Assembly: GCA_024349245.1 (NCBI GenBank)
Contig: JALDNG010000008.1
Coordinates: 995,001 to 1,059,000 of the forward strand
Direction: 5' to 3'
Source of the DNA: Neodontobutis hainanensis
Lineage: Eukaryota; Chordata; Actinopteri; Gobiiformes; Odontobutidae
DNA: 64,000 bases
Of the stretch, positions 1 through 12,480 are shown one piece after another (positions within the stretch are counted from its first letter, which is position 1; every line of letters begins with the position of its first letter). Position numbers and translations under genes: made by a program. The notes beneath the pieces are model-generated. The model ran no database searches. It was given only the letters and a program-made list of their open reading frames with translations, and had not been told where the DNA came from.

Positions 1-3000
1 GACAGGAAAAACCCAGGGGCCATTTGAAAAGCCACAGGCAATGTAGTTTGGGTGTGTGTATATGGTGTTCTGCCCTGTGTCTGGCCATTTGAAGTATACA
101 CCCCCCCACTTGTACAACAAATGCCATTCCTGTATGCTTGGGCCACCTTCCAAATTATCAGATCAGTGACACAAATACACAAAAACATGGTTAAGCAGAA
201 ATAAATATCTCTGAAACAAGATTATTTTCAGCCTACCAGCCATTTCCCTTGGTAATAAGCTATTCCTCTCTACAAATTACAATGTAATCATTCATACAAT
301 TTGAAATAAATTCAAACAACACCAGATATTCACAAAGTGCATTGTGGAAAAAACAGAATAGGTCTTTTAGATTTTGTATTGCTAACAAATTAAGTGTAAA
401 CAAAAAAAGTTCTTATTAAATGCAAAATAAATGTATTGATGTGTCCTAATTTTCCAGTTGGCAGTCGCAGCCTGTGCCAAATACATCAAAGATTCATTCA
501 AGAACATTTTTACACATTAGCATTATAAAGGCCTCGTCCATGGTATTACAAAACTGTAGAGCATCCCACTTCCGCTAAAATGTAAGATTTATCAGTGTCT
601 CAAAGTCAATGTTTTGTTTTTATGTAGTCATTGTGATAAAAACATTCATTGAAGTGGGATGTTTAACTAGCAAATGCATTCTTTGCAATAATGAAAGTGG
701 TCAGACGGGGTCTATTCACTTTAAGGATCAAGGAGAACACAATTTTTGATGCATAAAGGTGCACTTCTGTCCAATGAAGAGCTGCATATGAACCGGTGAG
801 TCTCATGTATAAAAGCTCAGTGGAGAGCCCTGGCTATAAAACACAATCCTTAGAATTTCCACATGACTATTGGTGTGAGTGACTTTAAAAATCTCACAAC
901 ACAAGGTCCAATACAGCGTCAACCTTGATGCACTCCAAAGCCATTTCTCACCTTGCTAAGAGGCATGCTGTTGACATGGAAATTACAAAAGCCTTGAAAA
1001 GAAGCTTTTCTGCAAAACATTTTTGAGTGTATAAAAAAGCACAACATTGTCTGAAAACACATAAAAATACTGTGTGTGCTGTTGTCTTATGTTAAGTAAA
1101 AGTGTTATAATCTATGTACCACTGAAATTGCACATTGGTGAACTAATACATTTAGATTTAGATCAAGTGATGCTATAGGCATGCAGTAGCCCCAGGCAGC
1201 TTGAGCTTACTTGGCTTACAGCCCTCAAATAATCCCCGACATCAGAATATCTAGTGATTAAACATGCACACGTCACACCACAAAGTGCCCTGCTATTCTT
1301 GGAGGAGGCATTATGCTCAACCTGGTCACAGTTTTACATTGGGTCAAAGTGGTATTGTGTAAATGACTGAGTTCAGTTCTGTGGCACATTTTGCAGTTTG
1401 CAGTTTAAAAGGGCACTTTCTAGCGGACACGTTGACCTCATTTGTGATTCTTACTGTTTTCTTAACTGTAATCTTTTTTTTATGTTAGTCCTCGTTACGT
1501 GAAGTCAGCCACAATTACGATTACCCTAATTGGTCTACAAAAGGAAAGTGTGGGAGAATAAAACTGTCATACGTTTTTTTTTATAGCATCCAAAATTTAC
1601 TTTTTATGGGTTATTATTATAAAAAGTTTATTTTTGAAATGTAATATAAATTCCACATTTAAACATGCCACTTCATTTATCTCATTACAAGTAAAAGCAT
1701 GTTTTACCTGTTGTGGTGTTTTTATTGCTAATGAACATCTGTAAGAGCCATCAAAAGCCAGTTAAAACAAGTGATCCAAGGGACCTCATTAAAAAGTTCT
1801 GCAGGGTCTAGCAGCAGGTAATGAGTCCACCTGTGTGTCTCTGAGTGAGTTAATTGCTAAGATGGTAACCACAGCTTTAGGCCAAGGAATATGTAAAAAT
1901 GGTTAGTGTGCTAATGCAAACCTAGTGTTAGTGGATAAAAGTTCAGTTATATTTTGCTCTTTCTATTTAAAGCAACACTGTGTAACTTTACAATATGTAT
2001 ACCAACTAAAATAATAACGGAGACAAATGCTGCTACAAATTCACTAAGGCTGTATCCAGATCTCCGTCTATACTCCTGACACCTGCTCCACCGTCCGCTG
2101 TCCTCTGGATCTCCACCTCCTGCTCCTGTTTCAGTTTATTCAGTTCATTTTGTCTCGATGTCTGCCTTTTTGGTCAACCAGTTTCTGCTCATTACAACAC
2201 TAAGTGCTGTTGTTTATTTCAGTTGTAATGTAAATTTGTGTTGACGTGACAGGGTTTGATAAAATGCATGTCACTCAGAGTTACGGATTGGAGTGTCTTC
2301 TAAACCATCTTAATGTCTGGGAACAATCAAAATTACTTAGAGTCTCTTTATTTCCAGATACGTTGTTTGACATGAAAAGTAACTGGTCTAAAAATAAACT
2401 ACGCCACACAATTAAAACTAGACACTCTAAACTGTTGCAGTTATAAAAGCAGTTAAAATCTGTTGGTGCAACTGGGCCTTTGCAGTTTGTGCTAAAATAT
2501 TTTGACCTCTGAGTTTCTGAATGTTTTCTAATTATTCAATAGTCAATTAGTCATTTCACAGGTCTTTTTCATAATAATATGGGGAATATGTTATCTGCTG
2601 GCACCTGTGTTTTTATTTTACCTATTCCTTTAATTTTAGTGTCAATAATTGGATTTTTCTTTTTTACCTGTATCCATTTTTTGTCTTATGTACAAAATTA
2701 AAACAAAATTTTGATCTCCAGAGTCTAAATGATCACTTATTTGGTAATCTTTATTCACTTTAGCTTCTAATAAAGAACGTAAAATAAATGAGTTTTCCTT
2801 GCTCACTTATCAGAGGGAGGAATAAATAAATGGAGTCGTAAAAGACCCATATGCTCAGATTGAATGGAGCGCATTCATAAACATTCATAGAGTAATAAGA
2901 GTGGGCTGGCACAAAGACTTATCTGGTGGGGTTTTATCTACGCACTTTGAAGAATGACAATGCCTTAAAAGAAGTATTTTAACCTTTTATTTCCAGTAAT

Positions 3001-4300
3001 GACCTACAATTTTATTGCATTTGTTAATCCTAAATGATAGCAATCTACGCAAAAAAAAGGAAAGTCAGTTCCTCTTAATGTCAATTGTAGCAGGTCTTAT
3101 TATTTCCACATTATTGTAACAAAAAAACATAGCCCATTCTGACAACCAGTGCTTCACCTTAGATAGATTGTTTTATAGAGCCCAGCCAAATAATATAATC
3201 AACATTAATAGTGTTCATAATGGTTAGAGTTGAATCTTTCAGTTCTTTTACTGCTTGTATGAGAAATTATGTGCATTAATACGCTGTGCTTTTCACTGAT
3301 AATAGCTCTCCTTTTAACACAATCTTTACACGTACATTGCAGGAACCATTTATAATAAAGTTTTCAAAGAGAAAATTTTGGAAGAATTAAACCAACTCTG
3401 AAGTCTCTTTATCTCAAAAATAACCATTGGTTGATGACTACTATGATGAAGAAGTGATGCTTTTCACAATGGTCTGCTAACAGTTAAAGAGCTAGGCTTA
3501 GGCTTATGAGCGAGGAGTTTAAAGAACGTTGTAATTCATCCGATGGCTGTTGTGCAAATTGAGATCTTGATGGTGGTCAAGTTTATTGATGAAATCCTAA
3601 CAATGTGTATGCTGAGTTTGGAACCTTATAGAGTTTATCTCCACTACAGAGATGACTGTGTGCTTGGGATGTTATGGACAGCCCCTTTGCTGGGCCTCTC
3701 TGTGATAAACCCTTTCATTTATCTCCTTGAGGCTGACAGTGGAGCGCTGCTGCCATCATAGCTTTTTCCACAAGACCCTGAACAACACAAAAGTCACCCG
3801 ATCCCTGGAGAGCATTTCTCTCAACTTTGCAAACACTCCTTGTTTTGATGTGTCTCTTTTTTTGATGACGCTGTATGTTTCAGTGATCAAGGGCAGTTCA
3901 AAATAGGACAGTAAAGGTGAGCGCACAAACACAGACACACACTTTTAGGTGTCTGCCAGAACACCTGTGCCATTTGAAAAGGAGAACACAAAGCATCTTG
4001 TTTTTTTTTTTTTTGGAGAGCCATGAGGTGACACACCATTGTTTTCACCTGTATTCCTCCCTTGTGCATTTTGATTCCCAGCAGAGAAAAGATGCATATT
4101 GATGAACAATAGACGCTGAGTTGGTCATCACTTTGTGAAAGGCACTCAGCTCATGCGCTGTCCTTCACATTTGCAAACTTTGGAAAATACAAATGCTTTG
4201 TCTTCTTATGACACAAATCAAGCTCAAAGCAGAAGGGCCAGGTTGCGTCGAGAATTTGTATTAGTTAGCTCTTTCAATTTGTTGTTTTGTTTGTATTCAA
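1..4300. other. Non-coding, no gene recognised
   Basis: AT-rich intergenic-type sequence. Open frames are short (77 codons or fewer), overlap on both strands and show no recognisable domain. I see no splice-bounded exon, tRNA or clear transposon end. It could hold distant regulatory DNA or the untranslated end of a neighbouring gene, but nothing in the sequence settles that. Confidence 0.6.
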
Positions 4301-4306
4301 TACTAC

Positions 4307-4640
4307 ACAGTACTGTGCAAAAGATTTACACAAATGTGAAGAAATGCTGGAAAGAAAGAAAAATTTGAAGAATATAAAAATATTTTATGTTTATTTACAA
4401 AAAATATTAATGTTTATATATTTTAATTATTCATTTTGAATTTCCAAAATCAAACTCTTTGCTTTTGGAGTAGCATCTTTTATTTTGGTACACTACCACA
4501 GTTCCACAGTTAAAGTAAACGTTTGGAGAACTTACCACAGATCTTCTGTGGATATAAGCCCATCCAACTTTTCATTTTGATACATCATCAATATCAAACT
4601 ACATCAATAGGCTTGAATCAAAACACAAATGACTAAGAAT
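4307..4640. mobile_element. Decayed Tc1/mariner-like fragment
   Basis: The block opens with acagtactgtgcaaaag followed by a tract like the 'TGTGCAAAAGTTTTAGGCA' terminus common in fish and frog Tc1-type repeats. Around 4537-4565 it carries cagatcttctgtggatata, which I recall from the interior of the same family. The transposase region between these is missing or unrecognisable, so this is an internally deleted, degenerate copy with no coding capacity. The assignment rests on remembered similarity of two short blocks in the right order and is moderate to weak. Confidence 0.4.
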
Positions 4641-6239
4641 GCACAAACTCACTATTATTCAAAACTGAACCAAGGCTCTGTTTTGCAAAAAAAGAACAAT
4701 TCATTATGTCCCTAGAGAAACAAAGGCAAACCTGGAAACCTTTAAAGGTCAGAGAGAGACAACCACGTTTGCTTTGCAGACATTTCTGTTGACACCAAGC
4801 TCACTTTATCCATTCCTAACTCTCTCTGTGTGGTGGGTATTTTTGCATGTGCACATGTATGCGAGTGAATCCATCAGCGTGAACATATTGACCTGTCTAT
4901 GGGGTTCCTGGTTCATTGTGTCTTCCGGCCCGAGCAGCTCCTCTCCAAATGAATCACACATGATGAGTTGATTAATCCGGTTTATGTCCCGGGTTTATGA
5001 CCCATCTGCCCCCTGCTCCATCACTGCAGTGCACGCTCTACCACCTGGCTGACGTGAGGTATGAGCTTCAGTGCCGCTAAACCCGAGGAGACGGCAAATC
5101 TAAATCCTAGGTTGAACTTTCTATGGATGCCCTTTTAAATTTGCTGCAGTTCAATCATAGTCTGTTTCAAGAAGAAGAAGAAGTAATGCTGTATCTCTGG
5201 CCAAAACGAGTAATAATAATTTGACTGCTTAAGAATTCACACGCTTTAGAGGTTCCTGAAGACATGCAGTTACCTTTTGCCTACGTCCCCAGAATTAAAC
5301 AAGTTGCAAAAAAAGTTGAAGTTGGAATAGGGAATTGAGTAAGAAGTGGAGAACGTTTTTATCATGATATAAGTTCAAGGAGCATAATGCACAAGATTCT
5401 GTCTAAAACCTCTGAGTATTACAGTATGGGCTGGCCTATTTTGTAAAAGGCTTGAGATGCCGCCTGTGTTGTGGTATGAGTCATAGTAAATCGTAATGGC
5501 ATTTGTGCTGACCAGACTCCATTACTGCTCATCTGGAAACAGTGAAAGTCACAGGAAAGACCTCAACCACAGCCATGTGGTAGTGGTCCATCAATGCTAG
5601 AGGCAGGCAAGCTGTCATTTACACTGTTGACTATTGATGGGATTGAAGGATTACAATACATTGTGTCATTGTCATCATTGTGTAGTTATGTAATAAAGTG
5701 TATCATATGAGAGGACTGAATGTTCTTTTATTGAGCACAGAAAATGTAATGAACAACCTTCCTAAACAGTACTAATCAATAGAAGTCATAAAGCAGGTGG
5801 TGTACAAATGGTGCAACCCATGTAGTGAGCTGTAAGGTCATGTCAGAACAACTGCGCACCTCTTTGGATGTTTTTTTTCTTTTCTTTTCATTACCAGTCT
5901 GGAGCAGTGTGCAGTGGGATATTGGGCCATTCTTCAGGGCCTGTCGGTTATTTAAGGGATGAAGTATGAGTCCAGATGATCGATTAGAGCAGGTTTCATT
6001 TCTTATATTTCAAGGATTAAGGTTGTGTAATCTCCCCTGTTTTGGTACATTCTGCTGCACAGAAATAAGTGGTTGAATTCTCACATTATACTGTGTCACT
6101 CTTAGGATCTATTACATTCACACTCTGGCAGTTCTTCATCATGTTTCCATATTGATTTACTTATCATGCAAAATGTGTACTTAATTATAAAATAGTTCAA
6201 GAAGTATAGAAAGAGCAAGCAAAAAAGTGTTTCCCATCA
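4641..6239. other. Non-coding, nothing specific seen
   Basis: No gene, RNA or repeat is recognised. There is a moderately GC-rich patch around 4970-5110 and a short GAA run at 5170. Open frames are short and unconvincing. Confidence 0.55.
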
Positions 6240-6456
6240 GTGATTGCAACATATGCTATCCGGCCCCCGGAGAAAGGATGTCGACACACATCCAGTTGTG
6301 TGGCTCGCCTCACTAACATTTCGTCAGCCCGTCCTAACATCAACCCCTTTGAAGTTGCAGCTGGGGGATGCTCCAATCACTCTTTCACTGTTCCCTCCTC
6401 TGCTAATCTTTCCAGTTTAAAGCCTTCCAAACTCTGCTACTGTTCAAATTGTCCTA

Positions 6457-7044
6457 ATGCCGTTGAGTCATTATGTAAGCTCAAATGAACTGACTCTAAA
6501 TGAGTTTTTGACAAAAATTGTAACAAGCCTTGTAATTAATATACAACTATTTTATGACATTGTCAGAATGACTGACTTTGGAACCCAAGACAAAGCAATT
6601 AAATGTGTCTGGTATCAAGGGACCAGAACACGCCCCTCTAACCTTTTATTATATTGCTTCTGTCAAAGTACATACATTAACATGAATGCCTGTGATGTAA
6701 TTAACTTTTCTATTAGCACAGTGGCCTCAGAGGCAGCCAACGCCACATTTTTGAAAAGGAGTTGTTCATTCAGAGTGCGTGGGTTCGGATCACTCATTAA
6801 TGATCCGGCTCTAATTAAAATGCACACTGACTCTATTGAAATATTAAGTTCTTTAAATTTATGGGCCTTTGCTTTCACATCAGGCAGTTTGAAAGAAGTA
6901 AGTTCGTTCATATTAAGTGTGTTGATAAAAGACTTTATAGACACTATAGACTTTCTGTTGTGTGTGTGTAGGCCTATCTCTGTTTACATATTTGTGTGGC
7001 TGCTTTGGTCCTTTAAGGAAGCCCAACTATTTAATTATTTATAA
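6457..7044 (+). other. Long unexplained open frame, 195 codons, unknown
   Basis: This is the longest open frame in the window: 195 codons starting at an ATG. I do not recognise the predicted protein. It has no clear signal peptide or domain, only hydrophobic stretches near the end (roughly residues 150-190). A 93-codon frame is also open on the opposite strand inside it (6663-6944). In DNA this AT-rich a frame of this length is somewhat unexpected but not impossible across 64 kb. The dense TAATTA/ATTAAT content and the perfect inverted pair GGATCA...TGATCC near 6787-6806 suit a conserved non-coding element as well as a gene. There is no obvious promoter, splice context or polyadenylation signal. 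Confidence 0.2.
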
Positions 7045-10000
7045 TTGTTAAAAAAATAAATAAAGTTTGTGCATTCAGTTTCTAAACACATTTTATTTAC
7101 AGGTCCAATCACAATCAATTGTGGGTCCTCGTGTAAAGCTCCATTTTCTTTTTTTTTTGCGGTCCCTGTCTTAGACTTCACTCTCCCCCTAAAGCAGCCC
7201 AGGGACTCTTCCTGCTTGTAATTATAAAAAAAAATAAAACCAGATAAATTTTTCTCCACAAAACACTAATACATTACACCAAACTTAAGTTAAGAGCTTA
7301 GCGTTGCCTTACCATTAGCTTAGCATTAGCTTTACTGTGAGCAGTTCATCAGAATGGCAATTATTATATGTAATTAGTTGCCTCCCTTCAGCTTTTCTTT
7401 TTTAACTTGTTTTTCCGAGTTCATGTCCAGCGCTGAAAATACACTTTATCGCCAGCTATTAAACTTTCTGATGTTTTCTGGTGTCAACCAATGGGAGCGC
7501 TCCTTTTTTGAGCATTTGTTTTTGCAAGCATGTGATTGGTCAATGTTTAGTATTTTATTTATTTATTTATTTTTTCACAAATTGCTTTTTCAAAATACTA
7601 CAAGTAGAAGAAAGACAGGGATTGCCTCATTTTTTACTCTTGCATTTAATTTGACAGTTTCATCCCCTAAAGTTTATTGTAATAGGAATCATGTGTATAA
7701 AAAAATGAGACCTTAAGACGTCATCTAGGCTTTAATAATACTAACATTTTTAACAGATTTTAATAGATGAAAATGAATGTGGGATTTTTTTGGCCTATTT
7801 TTGGGGGGGTCCAGTAAAAAGGAGCTCACCTATTGGTTGACTCTGATGTCAACAACAAAGGACCAAGAAAATAATCAAAATGCATGTCTTTATATGCAGC
7901 AAAAGAGTAGCTGTTGGGGGTAAGTGGTGAGGCTGCACCATATTGCAATGTAAACATACTGTAAAGAAGAATAACCCGGTTACATTTCATTAAGCCTTGT
8001 GCTAAAAATGTATTTGCCAAATCCAAAACCGGAAAACACAGATAAAATAAAACATCATACTAAGGCTTTATTCCGAGGGGAACTTCACGAATAAAAGGTT
8101 GGATGTTTATTCTTTGTAATATAGCATCACTTGTACAGCAGAAAACACAGGAGTAACCATTAAAAATACACTGACCTTTATCAACAAATGCCTCGGCTGA
8201 CAGCTCCAGATGGTTGGCGAAAAGATCAACACAAATGAAGTGTGGAGGAGGCAGCGCCGTCTTTCTATAGAAGGATACTGTGTTCAAATGTAGATCACTG
8301 GGATACGTGAAGGACAAGAAAATAAGTAGCACCTGGTGGTATAGCATTGCAGCAAATGGAAATCAAAATGACTTTAAATGCAGGGAAGAAACATAAAAGC
8401 CGTCTGGTTTAGTTCATTTGGTGCTGTTATGTTTTTTTAAATGAACCACAAATTGTTGCAGACATTTTGATTGTCTGCATGTACTTGTGTTTGTCAGACA
8501 TTACATTTGAATCTACATGCTCCACACCATCCAAACAAAAGCTCAAACACAATGACTCAACATCCCTGGGTTGGCTTTAATTGCATCACAGAATGTCAAA
8601 TAAAAGATCAATATTTTATTATTCAGGCCTACAATATCTGAAAGAGCATGGATAATTAAATGAATGTAAAAAGTCAGCCGAGTGGGAAATTAGAAAAAAA
8701 CAACCCAATGCGCTCAGCTGCTATGAACCACATGGATGATGCACAACATGTGATTAACCTCGTTTCATCTTCTTTTAAACTCAAAATCATTTAAAATATT
8801 TCATGTACAACAAATTTGAGGGGTTGAAAAAAACTGGAGTTATACAAAAAAGTGTAAAGGTGTAACTTAATAGAAGATTATTTTTCAGAATACCTTGGCG
8901 TGGTGGTGTCATATTTTGGGGTTCATCCTGTGGGTATTCCAAAGGCTCCTCCAGCACATTCCAAGAGTCCTTAACTTTTGTTCCTCAATGCAGAATTCAA
9001 CTTTAAGTAAGTAAAATGTTGTGAATTGTTCCAACCTTTATACTGAATGTGACTCTATGTGTACGTGTTTGCTCTGTTTCTTCGGCAGGCTTAACTAGTT
9101 GGTGTTCATACAGTACAGGAGTTAGGCAGCACTGAATCTTTACTTCTTATTCAAAGCTAAAAACCTTAAAATACTGCACTAAGGTACTTTTTGTGTTTGT
9201 GCAGGTAAAGTGGAGAGAATGAGGAACAACCACTGGAAAAAATTCTCTGCTTAATGCAGGCATTAAGCAGTAAATGGACAAACAGTAGCTCGCTCGACGA
9301 CCCCGGTTGATTAAAAGTAAGATGCATTCAAGTTAATTTATTGGTAGACAAAAACTATTGCACCTAAAGGCATCATCACACATTTTTTTGTTACAAATCT
9401 AGAGACTAGTATTTATTTTGTTAAAATGTAAATCAATTTCAAAACTTCAAATGTAATTGCTAATATTGTTTATTGACATAAATGTGCTCATTGTGTGAAA
9501 AGTTGTGTCATTGATAGTGTTTCTGATCAATTAATCTTGCACAAAAGCTGTATTTTGATCAATTAAGAAAAAAGTTTGCTTATACACATACAATTAGACC
9601 TAAACTCTAAAATAAGTTTAAACAGGGCAATGGTAAAAATAATATTTCTCATACCTCTGCTGTCTGTGTGTGACATTTCACGTGTGACATTTCGATTACC
9701 ATACACACAATCCCAACACATCCTCTCTCTGCTGCCCGCTTTACAGCACAGTCAAATGCTACATTTATTTGTTTTGTATTGCTGCCCGAAAACAAAATCC
9801 ATATCTCAGGATTGATATCATCACAGTCCGAGCCTGTCACTATCTATCTTCCTTTGTCAATTTTAGCCTCATCACTTGACTCCTTCCGCTTGTGACACTC
9901 CTCTTTATGTGTCTGTAATCCTGCAATTGTTGTTGTGATCATGTTTGTATTTGGAACATAATTGGATCAAGGGATGCTGTCTAGACGACACTGGCACGTC

Positions 10001-12219
10001 AATGTCGCTCCTCTACACATGACTCGACTGTGGGATGTCTCTCTGACAGAATGGAATGAGATAGAGATTAGTACAAACTTTGATGTACATTGTTGCTTGT
10101 TTTATTTTATTGCCTTACCATGAGTGAAGTTTTTTTTAGAAGTGGAATTTTACAAAAAAAAAACAAAAAAACACAAAATGCACAAAGGTTTACAATGAAA
10201 ATGAACCAGCTAATGGTAAAATCAACATCAGACAAAAATCACTGTGAATCACTGCAGGGCCTTAGAAACTGAACATAAAATGGGAACTTAGCTGACTGTC
10301 TACTAATTGAAAGCTTTAAGCATTACTTTTGGCTGTTTTCAAGTGAGTTTACTAGAAAGTGATCATTGAGCAGGGACGCATATAATGAGCTTTCATGCTG
10401 TAGGCCTGAGGGTGCTGTGGGTCACAGTGAACTACTGAAAACCGTGACATCAGCAATATCAGTGCCAAGACGAAATTCATAAATGGGCACATTTGCATTT
10501 TGCTGGTGTTTACCCCTATCCTCCACTACAGTCCACTGTAGTTTACACTGATTTTATTTGTTACAGCAACTCAATGTATTTTTCAACTCACTAAATACTG
10601 CACTAAGTAGCTCTGAGTGATAGTCTAATGAGAACACACACCTCAAAAATCAACACAACTTCCCCAGATCTTTGTGAGATACTTTAAACTAAAGCTACAG
10701 TCCTTTGTGTTTAGTCCTTTTTAAGCAGTTTAGTCTTAAAAAGTTAAATGGTGTTGTATTGCAGAAAGAAAACCACAAAAATATAAGTTTTTTTAATTTG
10801 TACAAGAAAAGCTGTTCATTTTGGCAACTGCATTGCAGGTGTTGAGCCTTTACGTACAGAGACTACATTTTTTATATTTCATCTTAATTATCCTTGCACT
10901 TTTCTGTAAATGTTCCTTAAATTAGCTTGTGATCTGTTTGAACCAGACAATGGGAACTTGGTTAAGGAATAGCCCAAAACTGAGGATTTATTCAATGGTA
11001 TTTCAAATGTCACCTCGCCGCAGAAGAGCACCTCTTCATCTCTAGTAATTGAATGAATATTTAACATGCACATTATCAGTTACAGACAGTCGAAAACAAG
11101 CCAAAGAGATTGGCCTGTTGTGTTTATCATGGGCACAATGAGTTGATCCAGTTATTGTGCAGGGCTCACTCTAAAGGTGGCACTGCCTTTTTCCACTGTC
11201 ATTTACTCACTATTGATGAAACAATGTGGGCATTTTGCCTCCGGTGCTAATGAGACACAGCAACATCAGCTCTACTTTTCAAATGTCACCCTCCTGCATC
11301 TCATAACAGTTCTTTTCTCATGTCCCTCTGTGTTCTTCATATATGAACACATTTTCTTTTCTTGCAATGTACTTTGCACTGTATTTTGTTAAGTGCTTTT
11401 TGCTTTATTAATGTATTTTCCTTCACTTTTTTCTGACTTTATCCATCTTTCCAAGACCCACATTGAATGCATTTTAATGTATCCTGTTTTTTGTTTTTGT
11501 TTTGTTTGTGTTGTCAATTTAATATTATTAATGTCTAACATTGTATATCAGCGGTTTATGTAAAAAAACAATATTATGGTGTACACAAATACTGCACTTG
11601 TGACCCAGCAGAGTCAAGTCTTCATCACTCCCTACGCTTTGACTTTCAAAAACATTTCTTGTTTGACCAAACAGGAAATGGCCATGCACAGTTTTGGTTC
11701 ATATGCCACGTAGTTATGCTATCTTCACGTGACACTGTAAGAGAGGCAGCTTTAGTCACTCATTTAACTTTAATCACCCTGAGCGGATGAATTAGTCTAC
11801 ATACTGTGCCCTCTATAAAGGAAAAACATACTGTAACAATCCTTTCACTGTTAACGTTAAATCCATTTTTTTTAACTGCTGTTGTTGTTTTTTGCTTAAG
11901 TGCAACACCAAGATGTGCTCATAGGGGAAATTTTGAATTGTTTTTACTCTGCATTGTGTGAACATAGCCTAAGATGACTTTGTAATTTGTATCCTACACT
12001 ACACTGATTAAGTGTACAAGCACCAAATGAGTAGGAATACGGTTCAAAAGGGAACAAAGTAAACCGTGTCACAGCAGTAGACATCTGCTCCAATTAATTT
12101 TCCCCGGCACAGGTTCACCTCTTTGCTGTTTTCCAGCTCGCTACCACATGCCACAGATCACATGCCCCAAAGTCTTATGTCTTGAAGTGTTTAATAAAGA
12201 CAGTTTAAAAAAATAAAAG
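7045..12219. other. Non-coding stretch, no gene recognised
   Basis: AT-rich sequence without a recognisable exon, RNA gene or transposon. Open frames are 112 codons or fewer and look random. The only discrete structure noted is a 24-bp palindrome at 9247-9270. Confidence 0.55.
9247..9270. repeat. 24-bp near-perfect palindrome
   Basis: CTGCTTAATGC is followed by AG and then its exact reverse complement GCATTAAGCAG, giving 11-bp arms around a 2-nt centre. Each arm holds a TTAATG homeodomain-type core. It could be a dimeric factor site or a small hairpin; no function is shown. Confidence 0.8.
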
Positions 12220-12480
12220 CCTCCCGCTGTTCATTTCTAAGCCAGTATAAAACCCGCCGGTGCCTGCCTAAGTCTCAAACCGTCGCCCCCGGAATTGGCA
12301 TTAATTGCTTGAGAGAGGGAAGTAATTATCTCAGGTAATTATTACTCTGGGTAGAGTGAGAAACTAGACAGGCCTTTTCTGTCGGATCCCTGCAGAGCCA
12401 AGTAAAAAGAATTCTGCTTTTAACGCATTTTAATTGGAGGGGCAGGGCGCTCAACGCTATAAGCTCTTACAGCTTAAGGG
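12220..12480. promoter_or_regulatory. Candidate conserved non-coding element with homeodomain motifs
   Basis: This block is richer in GC and CpG than its AT-rich surroundings. Within about 70 bp (12295-12350) it packs gcattaattgc, gtaattatc and ggtaattatta, three TAATT-type homeodomain cores. It has no reading frame of note and no repeat similarity. These are the look of a vertebrate developmental enhancer, but conservation cannot be tested here, so this is inference only. Confidence 0.3.

Noticed and set aside
1965..2000. Phrase 'aaagcaacactgtgtaactt', similar to a common fish repeat start
   Set aside because: Only about 20 bp match memory and the following sequence does not continue the repeat.
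3543..3761. 72-codon frame with NPFIYLL, like the NPxxY end of a seven-helix receptor
   Set aside because: No upstream transmembrane helices or other receptor motifs are present in any frame nearby, and five matching residues are within chance.
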